Made by a program: the position numbers and the translations under genes | In this document: positions 1 through 7,088 of the stretch, one piece after another | Numbering within the stretch: position 1 is the first letter of the stretch | How the letters are laid out: each line of letters opens with the position of its first letter | Notes under the pieces: generated by a model | What the model saw: the letters and a program-made list of their open reading frames with translations, nothing else | What the model was told of the DNA's origin: nothing | Database searches by the model: none | Assembly: GCF_900107255.1 (NCBI RefSeq) | Contig: NZ_FNPH01000005.1 | Location: forward strand, 186,001 to 250,000 | Source of the DNA: Micromonospora pattaloongensis | GTDB lineage: Bacteria; Actinomycetota; Actinomycetes; Mycobacteriales; Micromonosporaceae | Direction of reading: 5' to 3' | DNA length: 64,000 nt

Positions 1-1176
1 CGCAGGCGTCATCCCGTACGTCACGCCGACGCTCGCTGCGTCCTCGGCGTCTGCGGACAGTTCGGTGACAACGATCTCCAGTGCCGAGCCGAACTCCGGC
101 GGTGGGGGCGTGTCCGCGTACAGCTGCGGGCAGTGCCATGGTGTGACGACAGACCAGGCGACGTCTACCAGAGGAATGTCGTCGGAGCCGAACAGGTCTG
201 GGCGCAGGTCGAGCCGACCCCGCCCATCCCGGGACGATGTCGCGACCTCGTGCGGTCGTCGTTCAACGTAGACGTTTGTCAGTACAACGCTTATCCCCAG
301 GCGACTGGCCTCGTCGTGGATCCGCACGACACCTGCGCTCAGGCTCGGAAGGAATCGCCGGTGCTCCGGGTAGACGCAGACGCTGACGCGAGCCTGCTGA
401 CAAACCGACGCGGAAACCTGAACATCGTCGAACTTCAGATACTTGGGCGGGGAGACCAGTGCCGCACCGACCAGCACCGCAACGAGCACCAATGCAGAGC
501 GACGCAACACGGCAGCGGTGGTGAGGTGCGCCGCGGCGATCAGACCCAGGACGCTCAGCAGCGCTGCCGCCTGGATGGCCAGGTAGGTCAGCGAGTACTG
601 AAGACCCAGCAGACTTGCTGTCGCGGATCCGCTGCCCAGCAGGGCGACGGCCTGTTCATTCCGGGCGAGCATCCAGAACGCCACGACAGCCAACGCTGCG
701 GCCAGTGGGCCACCCAGTGCTGGGCGGACCACCCGTCCGACGGACGTGCCAAGAAGGGCGTACAGCGCCAAGACGAGGACCTGCACGGCGAGCATCGCCA
801 CGCCGGGGCCCTTCGGCACGTGAGCCGCGGTCCCGGTCGTCATCAGAAACGCGGCGGCGACCACGGCGTACGCGATTGCGATACCAGCCACGCCGACCGC
901 CCACGTTCTCAGAAACTGCCGGCCCGGGCGCGGCAGACCCTCGGGCTGCGGCAGCTGCGTGCGCCGGCGGGCGAGTCCAGCGTCGACAGCGAAGACCCCG
1001 GCGAGCAGCGGCCCCAGGATGGGAAAGACGGAGCCGATCCAGTCGACGGTCCAGTTCCATTCGCCGCGCCAGGGCATCCCGCGGTCAAAGAAGTTGATCG
1101 ACTCGAGGATCACCACGAGAACGAACCCGTACACAGCGACGTGCATACGGGCCAAAGCGCCGGCCAACAGTCTCAT
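1..1176 (-). CDS. Multi-pass membrane protein, ABC-2 permease-like, cut by window edge
   Basis: An open frame reads leftward from ATG at 1176 off the window edge, 392 codons with no stop. It begins MRLLAGALARMHVAVYGF and has about six hydrophobic segments in its first 230 residues (for example YGFVLVVILESI, FLRTWAVGVAGIAIAYAVVAAA, LLSVLGLIAAAHL), followed by a soluble part with a VSVCVYPEHRRFLPSL segment. From memory, that Cys-x-x-Pro-E/A segment occurs in actinobacterial membrane components encoded beside ABC transporter ATPases, so an export permease role is inferred. A GGAGAG ribosome site lies just upstream. The start follows the stop of the 1179-1535 ORF by two bases, which implies coupled translation. 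The 3' end and any partner ATPase lie outside the window. Confidence 0.7.
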   Translation of the reverse strand, partial: MRLLAGALARMHVAVYGFVLVVILESINFFDRGMPWRGEWNWTVDWIGSVFPILGPLLAGVFAVDAGLARRRTQLPQPEGLPRPGRQFLRTWAVGVAGIAIAYAVVAAAFLMTTGTAAHVPKGPGVAMLAVQVLVLALYALLGTSVGRVVRPALGGPLAAALAVVAFWMLARNEQAVALLGSGSATASLLGLQYSLTYLAIQAAALLSVLGLIAAAHLTTAAVLRRSALVLVAVLVGAALVSPPKYLKFDDVQVSASVCQQARVSVCVYPEHRRFLPSLSAGVVRIHDEASRLGISVVLTNVYVERRPHEVATSSRDGRGRLDLRPDLFGSDDIPLVDVAWSVVTPWHCPQLYADTPPPPEFGSALEIVVTELSADAEDAASVGVTYGMTPA

Positions 1177-1178
1177 GC

Positions 1179-1535
1179 TCACTCTCCGGACCACATCGCC
1201 GAGATCGCGTGCTCTAGCTGTGACGCGCCTTCGCCGCCTTCCACCTCCGTCGATATAAGCTGATCATCCGCGTAAGCGGTGCAGGAAATGTAGGCGCGCA
1301 CGAGGGGGCCGCGCACCCCCGATCCCGCAATCGCGGCAGAGGCGGTGGCATTCGCAGTAACGGGTAGTGCGTTTACCGCCGAAGCATTCAGAACAAAAAG
1401 GGTCGCAAGATCATCAGCCGTCGTCACCCTGCGGAAGGTCACAAGTTGGCAACGGGACACGGAGTTCGCCGGAGCGAAAGCGCGAAACGGCATCCATAAA
1501 TAACTGAGCGTGTTGCCGGTTGAGCACGCCGACAT
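1179..1535 (-). CDS. Short hypothetical ORF coupled to the membrane gene
   Basis: This frame ends in AMWSGE and TGA two bases before the start of the following membrane gene, and its last codons carry that gene's GGAGAG ribosome site. That spacing is the main reason to believe it is translated. The start is uncertain: ATG at 1535 gives 118 residues, and GTG at 1427 gives an 82-residue protein beginning MTTADDLATLF. No domain is recognised. The region is less GC-biased than its neighbours. The size and position, upstream of a transport-like gene, would fit a small peptide or antitoxin-like protein, but nothing in the sequence proves it. Confidence 0.4.
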   Translation of the reverse strand: MSACSTGNTLSYLWMPFRAFAPANSVSRCQLVTFRRVTTADDLATLFVLNASAVNALPVTANATASAAIAGSGVRGPLVRAYISCTAYADDQLISTEVEGGEGASQLEHAISAMWSGE

Positions 1536-1863
1536 GGGTAACCCGACGCGCCTACCTGCAACCTCGCGCCCGTCCCGCCCAACTGCCCCGGCCCACTTCG
1601 GACCGGACGGTCGCCCTCAGTGATGAACGCAGGCGAGCGCGAACCCTGTTGGTGCAGAACGGTGCCGCACGCCTTCGGCGATAACGGTCCGTTACCCCCC
1701 AACAGCTGCATATCCACCCACTGCACTTATATGGATAGGCCCTGGCGGAACGACACACCCACTCCTCAGTGGTGCCACTGACTTCCGCAGGCTTTCCGAG
1801 GCGATCTTGTCGCGGTGCCCGGCGAGGGGAAACGCTTGGTGCCGAAAGATCAGCCCTGGTCGC
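1536..1863. other. Non-coding stretch of lower GC
   Basis: About 330 bases without a convincing gene. Base composition is less GC-rich than the rest of the window, and short frames on both strands lack coding bias or ribosome sites. It separates the 3' end of a GntR-type gene from the leftward ORF/membrane pair and probably holds the promoter of that pair. No repeat or hairpin stands out. Confidence 0.5.
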
Positions 1864-2082
1864 TCAACTGCGGTCGGCTACGAAAACGCCGACGCCTTCG
1901 AGTGTCTCGGTCAGCCCGGTCGCGCGGAGGATCATCATGGCCTTGCCGACTACCGTGTCCGAGACGCCGTAGTCCTTGCAGAGTTGCGAGCGGCTGGGCA
2001 GCTTCGTCCCTGGGGCCCACTCGCCCGACTCGATCTTTGCTCGCAGGGCGTCTGCGAGCACCTGGTATTGCTGCTTGGGCAT
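1864..2082 (-). CDS. HTH-only GntR-type DNA-binding protein
   Basis: 72 residues beginning MPKQQYQVLADALRAKIESG. This is the N-terminal winged helix-turn-helix of the GntR family: the amphipathic first helix, then GTKLPSRSQLCKDYGVSDTV as the HTH, and a wing ending GVGVFVADRS. There is no effector-binding domain, so the protein is a DNA-binding module only. ATG at 2082 is chosen because GGGAAG lies about eight bases upstream and the family motif starts right after it. A second protein of the same kind lies upstream (2270-2506). Such single-domain GntR proteins are common on actinobacterial integrative elements, where they act as local repressors. The target here is unknown. Confidence 0.75.
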   Translation of the reverse strand: MPKQQYQVLADALRAKIESGEWAPGTKLPSRSQLCKDYGVSDTVVGKAMMILRATGLTETLEGVGVFVADRS

Positions 2083-2269
2083 ACACACTTCCCGGCCTGG
2101 GGCGGTCGGCTCCGGGCGTATGTGCCGGAGTCGATGTCGACATCGTGCATCCGGATGGCCACGACGGTCAGTCCGCACCCCGACCCGGACGCGTGGCCGA
2201 GGCGCACGCGAAGCTGCTCGGCGCGTGCGGGCGGCCCTCTCCAGCCCCGACTTGGATCCTTGTTGGCTG

Positions 2270-2506
2270 CTACGACTCCGACGTCTTCGCGTTGCTCGTG
2301 ACGTAGACGCCTTTGCCCTGGTGGCCTTCGAGTAGGCCCTCGGATTGCAGGATCAACAGGGCAGAGCGCACCGGCTCGGCGGAGACGCCGTAGTGCGTCG
2401 TCAGCTCGCGCAGGGATGGAAGCTTGGCTCCGGGGCCAAGCTCGCCGGACGCGATCTTGTCGCGGATATCCTGCGCGATCCGCTGGCGATCTGAGATGCG
2501 AGGCAT
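2270..2506 (-). CDS. HTH-only GntR-type DNA-binding protein, second copy
   Basis: 78 residues beginning MPRISDRQRIAQDIRDKIAS. The GntR winged helix is complete (GAKLPSLRELTTHYGVSAEP, then ALLILQSEGLLEGHQGKGVYV), and again there is no ligand-binding domain. The start at 2506 has AGGAG seven bases upstream. It is a divergent paralogue of the 1864-2082 protein and is transcribed in the same direction, about 190 bases upstream of it. Its 5' end abuts the DivIVA-like frame on the plus strand. The two may control each other or the DivIVA-like pair; that is inference. Confidence 0.75.
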   Translation of the reverse strand: MPRISDRQRIAQDIRDKIASGELGPGAKLPSLRELTTHYGVSAEPVRSALLILQSEGLLEGHQGKGVYVTSNAKTSES

Positions 2507-2602
2507 GGGGGACTCCTGGTAGGCCCCAAGATCTTCCCACGCTCGGTCGGCAGCGGTCCAGGTCGACGCGGTTCCGCCTACCGCTCGGCCACGTACGCGC
2601 CG

Positions 2603-2830
2603 TTGCGGCCGTGGCAGGTGCGGCAGCGGCGGTTCGCCCTCACCCGGTTCGGTCGGCGCGGGCTGGATCCGGCGGAGGTGGGGGATTTCCTGGAGCGGGT
2701 CGCCGCCGACCTGGAAGGGCTGTATGTCGAGCTGGCCCGTACCCATGAGCAGAACCTGCGGATCAAGGACGCGCTGCGACGGTGGCAGTCGCAGCAGGCA
2801 CCGTCGATGCGGGAGGCGGCCGGCGGATGA
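2603..2830 (+). CDS. DivIVA-domain protein, probably lacking its native start
   Basis: From a TTG at 2603 the frame gives 75 residues with the short DivIVA motif RRFALTRFGRRGLDPAEVGDFLERV followed in frame by a short coiled coil ending RIKDALRRWQSQQAPSMRE. Proteins of this type normally begin some 12 residues earlier with a YRSxxYAPLRPWQVR stretch. Here AYRSATYAPLRPWQVR is present in frame from 2576, but no ATG, GTG or TTG precedes it before the in-frame stop at 2492-2494. Either translation starts at the internal TTG or a rare CTG, or the 5' end has been lost. The stop overlaps the next start as ATGA. Possible pseudogene. Confidence 0.55.
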   Translation: MRPWQVRQRRFALTRFGRRGLDPAEVGDFLERVAADLEGLYVELARTHEQNLRIKDALRRWQSQQAPSMREAAGG

Positions 2831-3087
2831 GTGACCAGCCGGGGCGGTACGTGATGCATGTCCCGTTCACCGCGTCGGACCTGGTCGCGGCGAAGGCGTT
2901 CGCTCGGGCGGCGGGCCGCTCGCTGTCGTACCTGCCGGAGCTGGATCCGGGGGAGACCACCGTCTCGCTGGAGGACGCCCAGGGCGTACGCCATCGGGTT
3001 TTCTGCGATCGACGGCTCGGCGCCGGTCGGCGGTGCGTGCTCCCGATCGGCCATGCCCTCGCGTGCGCCCCGGCGCCCGGCACGTGA
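2827..3087 (+). CDS. Conserved hypothetical protein
   Basis: 86 residues from ATG at 2827, which overlaps the TGA of the DivIVA-like gene, so the two are translationally coupled. The sequence (PGRYVMHVPFTASDLVAAKA, later HRVFCDRRLGAGRRCVLPIG) is soluble and has two cysteines near the C-terminus. I do not recognise a domain. The same order of a short DivIVA-domain gene followed by a protein of this kind is, from memory, common in Micromonosporaceae accessory regions. Function unknown. Confidence 0.65.
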   Translation: MSDQPGRYVMHVPFTASDLVAAKAFARAAGRSLSYLPELDPGETTVSLEDAQGVRHRVFCDRRLGAGRRCVLPIGHALACAPAPGT

Positions 3088-3211
3088 CGGGGGACCGTCA
3101 CTCACCCAGCCGGGTCGATGCAGGTGGGGGCGACTGTCTTCATCGGTCCGGCGGCGGCCGCACCTGTAGCGGGCGATGACGCGACCGCAGGGGTGCCCTA
3201 GGCTCGGCGGG

Positions 3212-3988
3212 GTGGAGCGAAGCCAGAACGCCCCGGCGATCGGCCGGCCAACGTCGACCACCAGCCCTCATGCCGGCCCCCGCACGGCCGCGGTCTGGGC
3301 GGTGCTGCGCCGCGAACTCGACCGGCTCGGCGACCGCGCCCTCACCGTGCTCGACGTCGGCGGCGGCACCGGCGGGTTCGCGGTGCCGTTGGCCGAGGCC
3401 GGGCACCGGGTGACGGTCGTCGACGCCAGCCCGGACGCGCTCGCCGCGCTGACCCGCCGCGCCGCCGAGGCCGGGGTCGCCGACCGGGTGCGCGCCGTGC
3501 AGGGTGACGGCGACGCGCTCGCCGGGCTCGTCGAGCCGTCCAGCGCCGACCTGGTGCTCTGCCACGCCGTGCTCGAGGTGGTCGACGATCCGGCCGAGGT
3601 GGTGGGGGCGGTCGCCACCGCGCTGCGGCCGGGCGGCGCGGCCAGCGTCCTGGTCGCCGGCCGGGCCGCCGCGGTGCTCAGCCGGGCCATGAACGGCCAC
3701 CTCGATCTCGCCGCGACGATCCTCGCCGACCCGGAAGGCTGCGCGGGGCCGCGCGACACGCTGCGCCGGCGCTACGACGCCGAGGGCGCCGCGGCGCTGC
3801 TGCGCGCCGCCGGGCTCGAGGTGGAGCAGATCCACGGGGTACGCGTGCTGGCCGACCTGATCCCCGCGGTGGTCGCCGACGCCGATCCCGCGGCGCTGCT
3901 GGAGCTGGAGCTGACCGCCGCGGCGCACCCGCCCTACCGGGACATGGCCGCGCAGCTGCACCTCTTCGCCCGCCGCCCGGCGTCGTGA
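3212..3988 (+). CDS. SAM-dependent methyltransferase
   Basis: About 258 residues from GTG at 3212 (VERSQNAPAIG). It is a class I Rossmann methyltransferase: the SAM-binding motif VLDVGGGTGGFAVPLAEAGH is followed by VTVVDASPDAL, a DxD-like QGDGDALAG, and ADLVLCHAVLEVVDDP as motif IV. The C-terminal part resembles SmtA/UbiE-type enzymes acting on small molecules; the substrate cannot be told. The GTGA overlap with the next gene implies co-translation with the phosphodiesterase-like protein. A frame extends to 3176, but that start has no ribosome site. Confidence 0.8.
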   Translation: MERSQNAPAIGRPTSTTSPHAGPRTAAVWAVLRRELDRLGDRALTVLDVGGGTGGFAVPLAEAGHRVTVVDASPDALAALTRRAAEAGVADRVRAVQGDGDALAGLVEPSSADLVLCHAVLEVVDDPAEVVGAVATALRPGGAASVLVAGRAAAVLSRAMNGHLDLAATILADPEGCAGPRDTLRRRYDAEGAAALLRAAGLEVEQIHGVRVLADLIPAVVADADPAALLELELTAAAHPPYRDMAAQLHLFARRPAS

Positions 3989-5145
3989 CGCTGCCCGGAA
4001 CCGGGCCGTTCGATCCGGTCCGGCCCCGCTACGGCGCGGCGAGCCTGGCCGACGTGCTGCCCAGCGCGCTCGCCGCGCTCGGCGTGCCCGGCGCGGTGGA
4101 CGCGCTCGGGCTGGCCGGCGAGCTGGCCGGAGTACGCCGCATCGCGGTGCTGCTCGTCGACGGGCTCGGCTGGCACCAGCTCCCGGTCGCGGCCCCGTAC
4201 GCCCCGACCCTGGCCGAGCTGACCCCCGGCGCCCGGCAGCTGACCAGCGGGTTCCCCTCGACCACCCCGACCAGCCTGGTGAGCCTCGGCGCCGGCGCGC
4301 CGCCCGGCGCGCACGGGGTCCTCGGGTTCCGGGTCAACGTGCCCGGCACCGACCGGGTGCTCACGCACATCGCCTGGGGTGACGACCCGCAACCGGCCCG
4401 GTGGCAGCCGGTGCCGACGCAGCTGGAGCGGGCCCGGGCGGCCGGCGTCGCGGTGACCGCGGTGACCCGCCCCGAGTACGAGGGCAGCGGCCTGACGGTG
4501 GCCGCCAACCGTGGCGGCGCATTCCGGGGCGCGACCGGAGTGGACGCCCTCGCCGCGGAGATGCTCGCCGCGTTGTGCCACGGCGACGGGCCGACGCTGG
4601 TCTCCGGCTACCACCCCGACCTGGACCGGGAGGGGCACGCCGCCGGTGTGGACTCGGTGTCGTGGCGGGCCGCGGCCTCCGATGTGGACCGGTTGCTGGC
4701 CCGGCTGCGCGACGGGCTGCCGGCCGACGGGGCGCTGCTGGTCACCGCCGATCACGGGCAGCTCAACGTGCCGGCCGAGGACCGGTTCGACCTCGACGCC
4801 GACCCGCGGCTGCGCAACGGTGTACGCGTGGTGGCCGGGGAGGCGCGGGTGCGCTACCTGCACACCGTGCCGGGCGCGGTCGACGACGTGATCGCCGTCT
4901 GGCGGGGTGTGCTCGGCGATGCGGCCTGGGTGGCGAGCCGGGAGGAGGCGGTGGCGGCCGGCTGGTTCGGGCCGGTGCCGGAGGCGCACCTGGGTCGGGT
5001 CGGTGACGTGGTGGTGGCCTGCCACGGCTCGTCGGTGGTGCTGGCCACCCGCAGCGACCATCCGGCGGAGGCGAAGCTGGTCGCGTACCACGGCTCCTAC
5101 ACCGCCGCGGAGATGATGATCCCGCTGTTCGTGCTCCGCCGGTAG
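3985..5145 (+). CDS. Alkaline phosphatase superfamily protein (type I phosphodiesterase/nucleotide pyrophosphatase)
   Basis: 386 residues. It has the alkaline-phosphatase-fold features IAVLLVDGLGWHQL (first metal ligand Asp), SGFPSTTPTSLVSLGAGAPP (nucleophile Thr region), HPDLDREGHAAGVDS (second metal site) and LLVTADHGQLNVP (third metal site), which match the type I phosphodiesterase/nucleotide pyrophosphatase family. No signal peptide is seen, so it is probably cytoplasmic. The start GTG overlaps the stop of the methyltransferase. It probably hydrolyses a nucleotide or phosphodiester; the natural substrate is not evident. Confidence 0.8.
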   Translation: MTLPGTGPFDPVRPRYGAASLADVLPSALAALGVPGAVDALGLAGELAGVRRIAVLLVDGLGWHQLPVAAPYAPTLAELTPGARQLTSGFPSTTPTSLVSLGAGAPPGAHGVLGFRVNVPGTDRVLTHIAWGDDPQPARWQPVPTQLERARAAGVAVTAVTRPEYEGSGLTVAANRGGAFRGATGVDALAAEMLAALCHGDGPTLVSGYHPDLDREGHAAGVDSVSWRAAASDVDRLLARLRDGLPADGALLVTADHGQLNVPAEDRFDLDADPRLRNGVRVVAGEARVRYLHTVPGAVDDVIAVWRGVLGDAAWVASREEAVAAGWFGPVPEAHLGRVGDVVVACHGSSVVLATRSDHPAEAKLVAYHGSYTAAEMMIPLFVLRR

Positions 5146-5162
5146 CGGCGTCACCAGGGGAA

Positions 5163-6512
5163 ATGTCGTACCCGCGGGCTAGTCTCGCGGGCATGGGTCG
5201 GAGTTCTGCGGTGCCGCGCGGTGGCGATCCGCGCTTCGGCGCGGACGCCGACGACACCGACTGCCCGATCCTGCACGTGGACATGGACGCGTTCTTCGCC
5301 TCGGTCGAGGTGCGGCGTCGGCCGGAGTTGCGCGGCCGCCCGGTCGTGGTCGGGGGCGTCGGCCCGCGTGGCGTGGTCAGCTCCGCCAGCTACGAGGCCC
5401 GGGCCTACGGCGTGCGCAGCGCGATGCCGACGATGCGGGCCCGTGCTCTCTGCCCGGGGGCGGTCTTCCTGCCGCCCGACTTCGCGCAATACTCGGCGGC
5501 CTCCCGCGCGGTGATGCAGATCTTCCGCGACGTCACCCCGCTGGTCGAGCCGCTCTCGCTGGACGAGGCGTTCCTCGACGTCGCCGGCGCGCGCCGGCTG
5601 CTCGGGCGGCCGGCGCGGATCGCGCGGATGATCCGCCAGCGGATCTTCGAGGAGCAGCGGCTCACCTGCTCGGTCGGGGTCGGGCCGTCGAAGTTCGTGG
5701 CGAAGCTCGGCTCCAGCCGGGCCAAGCCCGACGGGCTGCTCGTCGTCCCCGCGGACCGGGTGCTGGAGTTCCTGCATCCGCTGCCGGTCGGCGCGCTCTG
5801 GGGGGTGGGGGAGCGGGCGGCGGAGAAGCTGCACCGGCTCGGCCTGTCGACCGTCGGCGACGTCGCGGCGGCGCCGATCGGCATGCTGCGCGGTGCGCTC
5901 GGCGAGGCCGCGGCGGCGCACCTGCACGAGCTGTCGCGGGGGCGCGACCCGCGGCGGGTGAACCCGGAGCAGGCCGAGAAGTCCATCGGCGCCGAGGTGA
6001 CGTTCGACGACGACGTGGTGGACCCGGTGGCGCTGCGGCGGGCGATGCTGTCGCTCGCGCAGAAGGTCGGGGCGCGGCTGCGCGCCGCGGGGCACGCGGG
6101 GCGCACCGTGTCGATCAAGGTGCGGCTCGCCGACTTCCGCACCGTCAACCGCTCCCGCACCGTGGACGGGGCGACGGACGTGGCGCGGGAGATCTTCGAG
6201 ACGTCCTGGGCGCTGTTCACGGCGTTGCAGCCCGGGGCGCGCGCGCCCGGTGGGGCCACCGAGCCGATCCGGTTGGTGGGCGTACGGGTCGAGGGGCTGG
6301 CGCCAGCGGGCACGCTGCCGCGGCAGCTCGCGCTCGGCGCGCCCGAGCACGGGTGGCGGGAAGCGGAGGCCGCGGCCGACGCCGCCGCGGCGCGTTTCGG
6401 GCGATCGGTCGTGCGTCCGGCTAGTCTGTTGGGGGGCGATGACCTGCGCCGGACGGAAAATCGGCCCCGGCCGGGGGTCGACCCGCTTTCCGACCCGCGA
6501 ACCCCCTCGTAG
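5163..6512 (+). CDS. dinB: DNA polymerase IV (Y family)
   Basis: Error-prone lesion-bypass polymerase. The palm motifs are intact: HVDMDAFFASVE near residue 40 holds the first metal-binding Asp, and EPLSLDEAFLDV near residue 136 holds the catalytic Asp-Glu. They are followed by the thumb (CSVGVGPSKFVAKLGS, helix-hairpin-helix around GVGERAAEKLHRLG) and the little-finger domain. Two starts compete. ATG at 5163 has AGGGG close by. ATG at 5193 (MGRSSAVPRG) is preceded at seven bases by TAGTCT, a -10-like box typical of leaderless actinobacterial mRNAs. The C-terminus has no obvious beta-clamp motif. The first gene after the phosphodiesterase, separated by 17 bases. Confidence 0.9.
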   Translation: MSYPRASLAGMGRSSAVPRGGDPRFGADADDTDCPILHVDMDAFFASVEVRRRPELRGRPVVVGGVGPRGVVSSASYEARAYGVRSAMPTMRARALCPGAVFLPPDFAQYSAASRAVMQIFRDVTPLVEPLSLDEAFLDVAGARRLLGRPARIARMIRQRIFEEQRLTCSVGVGPSKFVAKLGSSRAKPDGLLVVPADRVLEFLHPLPVGALWGVGERAAEKLHRLGLSTVGDVAAAPIGMLRGALGEAAAAHLHELSRGRDPRRVNPEQAEKSIGAEVTFDDDVVDPVALRRAMLSLAQKVGARLRAAGHAGRTVSIKVRLADFRTVNRSRTVDGATDVAREIFETSWALFTALQPGARAPGGATEPIRLVGVRVEGLAPAGTLPRQLALGAPEHGWREAEAAADAAAARFGRSVVRPASLLGGDDLRRTENRPRPGVDPLSDPRTPS

Positions 6513-6591
6513 ACTTGCGGTTAAGCAGCCGATCGGCTGCCACGGTCTGCCGGTCCGACCGCGCCGGCCAACGTGACCGGGGAGGAGTGCC

Positions 6592-6981
6592 GTGCCGCTC
6601 TCGGAGCACGAGCAGCGGCTGTTCGAGCAGATCGAACGGTCGCTTGCCGAGGACCCCAAATTCGCCTCGGCTGTGCGCGCCAGCGACCCGCGTTTCCACG
6701 CGCGGCGTCGCCTGCTCGTCGCTGCCGCTGTCGGCGTCGCGGGACTTGTCCTGCTCGTCTACGGGGTGGCGAGCAAGACGTCGTTGCTGGGAGTCGCCGG
6801 CTTCGTCGTCATGCTCAGCGCCGCCGCGTTCGCGATGCACTCGCACCGCCGCGCCCAGCAGCCCGACCTGCGCGTCGTCGGCGGCACCGCCACCCGCCGC
6901 ACCCGTGGCGGCGGCCGCAAGATGTCGTTCGTCGACCGCCTCGAGGAGCGCTGGCGCCAGCGCCCCGAAGGCCACCGCTAA
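6592..6981 (+). CDS. DUF3040 family small membrane protein
   Basis: 129 residues from GTG at 6592, with GGGGAGGAG upstream. It starts MPLSEHEQRLFEQIERSLAEDPKFA, the signature of DUF3040, which is widespread in actinobacteria. Two transmembrane helices follow (LLVAAAVGVAGLVLLVYGVA and LLGVAGFVVMLSAAAFAM), then a basic cytoplasmic tail. From memory, the family is often encoded close to dinB and to division genes. Biochemical role unknown. A TAGACT box about 80 bases upstream may be its own promoter. Confidence 0.85.
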   Translation: MPLSEHEQRLFEQIERSLAEDPKFASAVRASDPRFHARRRLLVAAAVGVAGLVLLVYGVASKTSLLGVAGFVVMLSAAAFAMHSHRRAQQPDLRVVGGTATRRTRGGGRKMSFVDRLEERWRQRPEGHR

Positions 6982-6986
6982 CGCCC

Positions 6987-7083
6987 AAGATCCGCGTGAT
7001 GCCGGCAAGATCCGCGTGATCAGGGACGGTGACCGGGACACGCCCGGGACTCACCGAAGTTTCTCCCTGATCACGCGGATCTT
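6987..7083. repeat. Intergenic palindrome, 20-bp perfect arms, plus a third partial copy
   Basis: AAGATCCGCGTGATCAGGGA at 7007-7026 is repeated exactly in inverted form at 7064-7083, with a 37-base loop. A 14-base direct copy of the same arm (AAGATCCGCGTGAT) lies at 6987-7000. It sits between convergent genes (DUF3040 and the transglutaminase gene), so the RNA hairpin could end transcription from both sides. There is no T-run. The extra partial copy argues for a repeated element, not only a terminator. Confidence 0.7.
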
Positions 7084-7088
7084 TCGGG

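Noticed and set aside
133-1263. Long plus-strand frame of 376 codons at the left end
   Set aside because: Its composition is Gln/Arg/Asp/His-rich with no hydrophobic pattern. The opposite strand gives a coherent membrane protein with a ribosome site.
1179-1535. Short ORF considered as a lanthipeptide or lasso precursor
   Set aside because: No Cys/Ser/Thr-rich core, leader motif or modifying enzyme is visible in the window.
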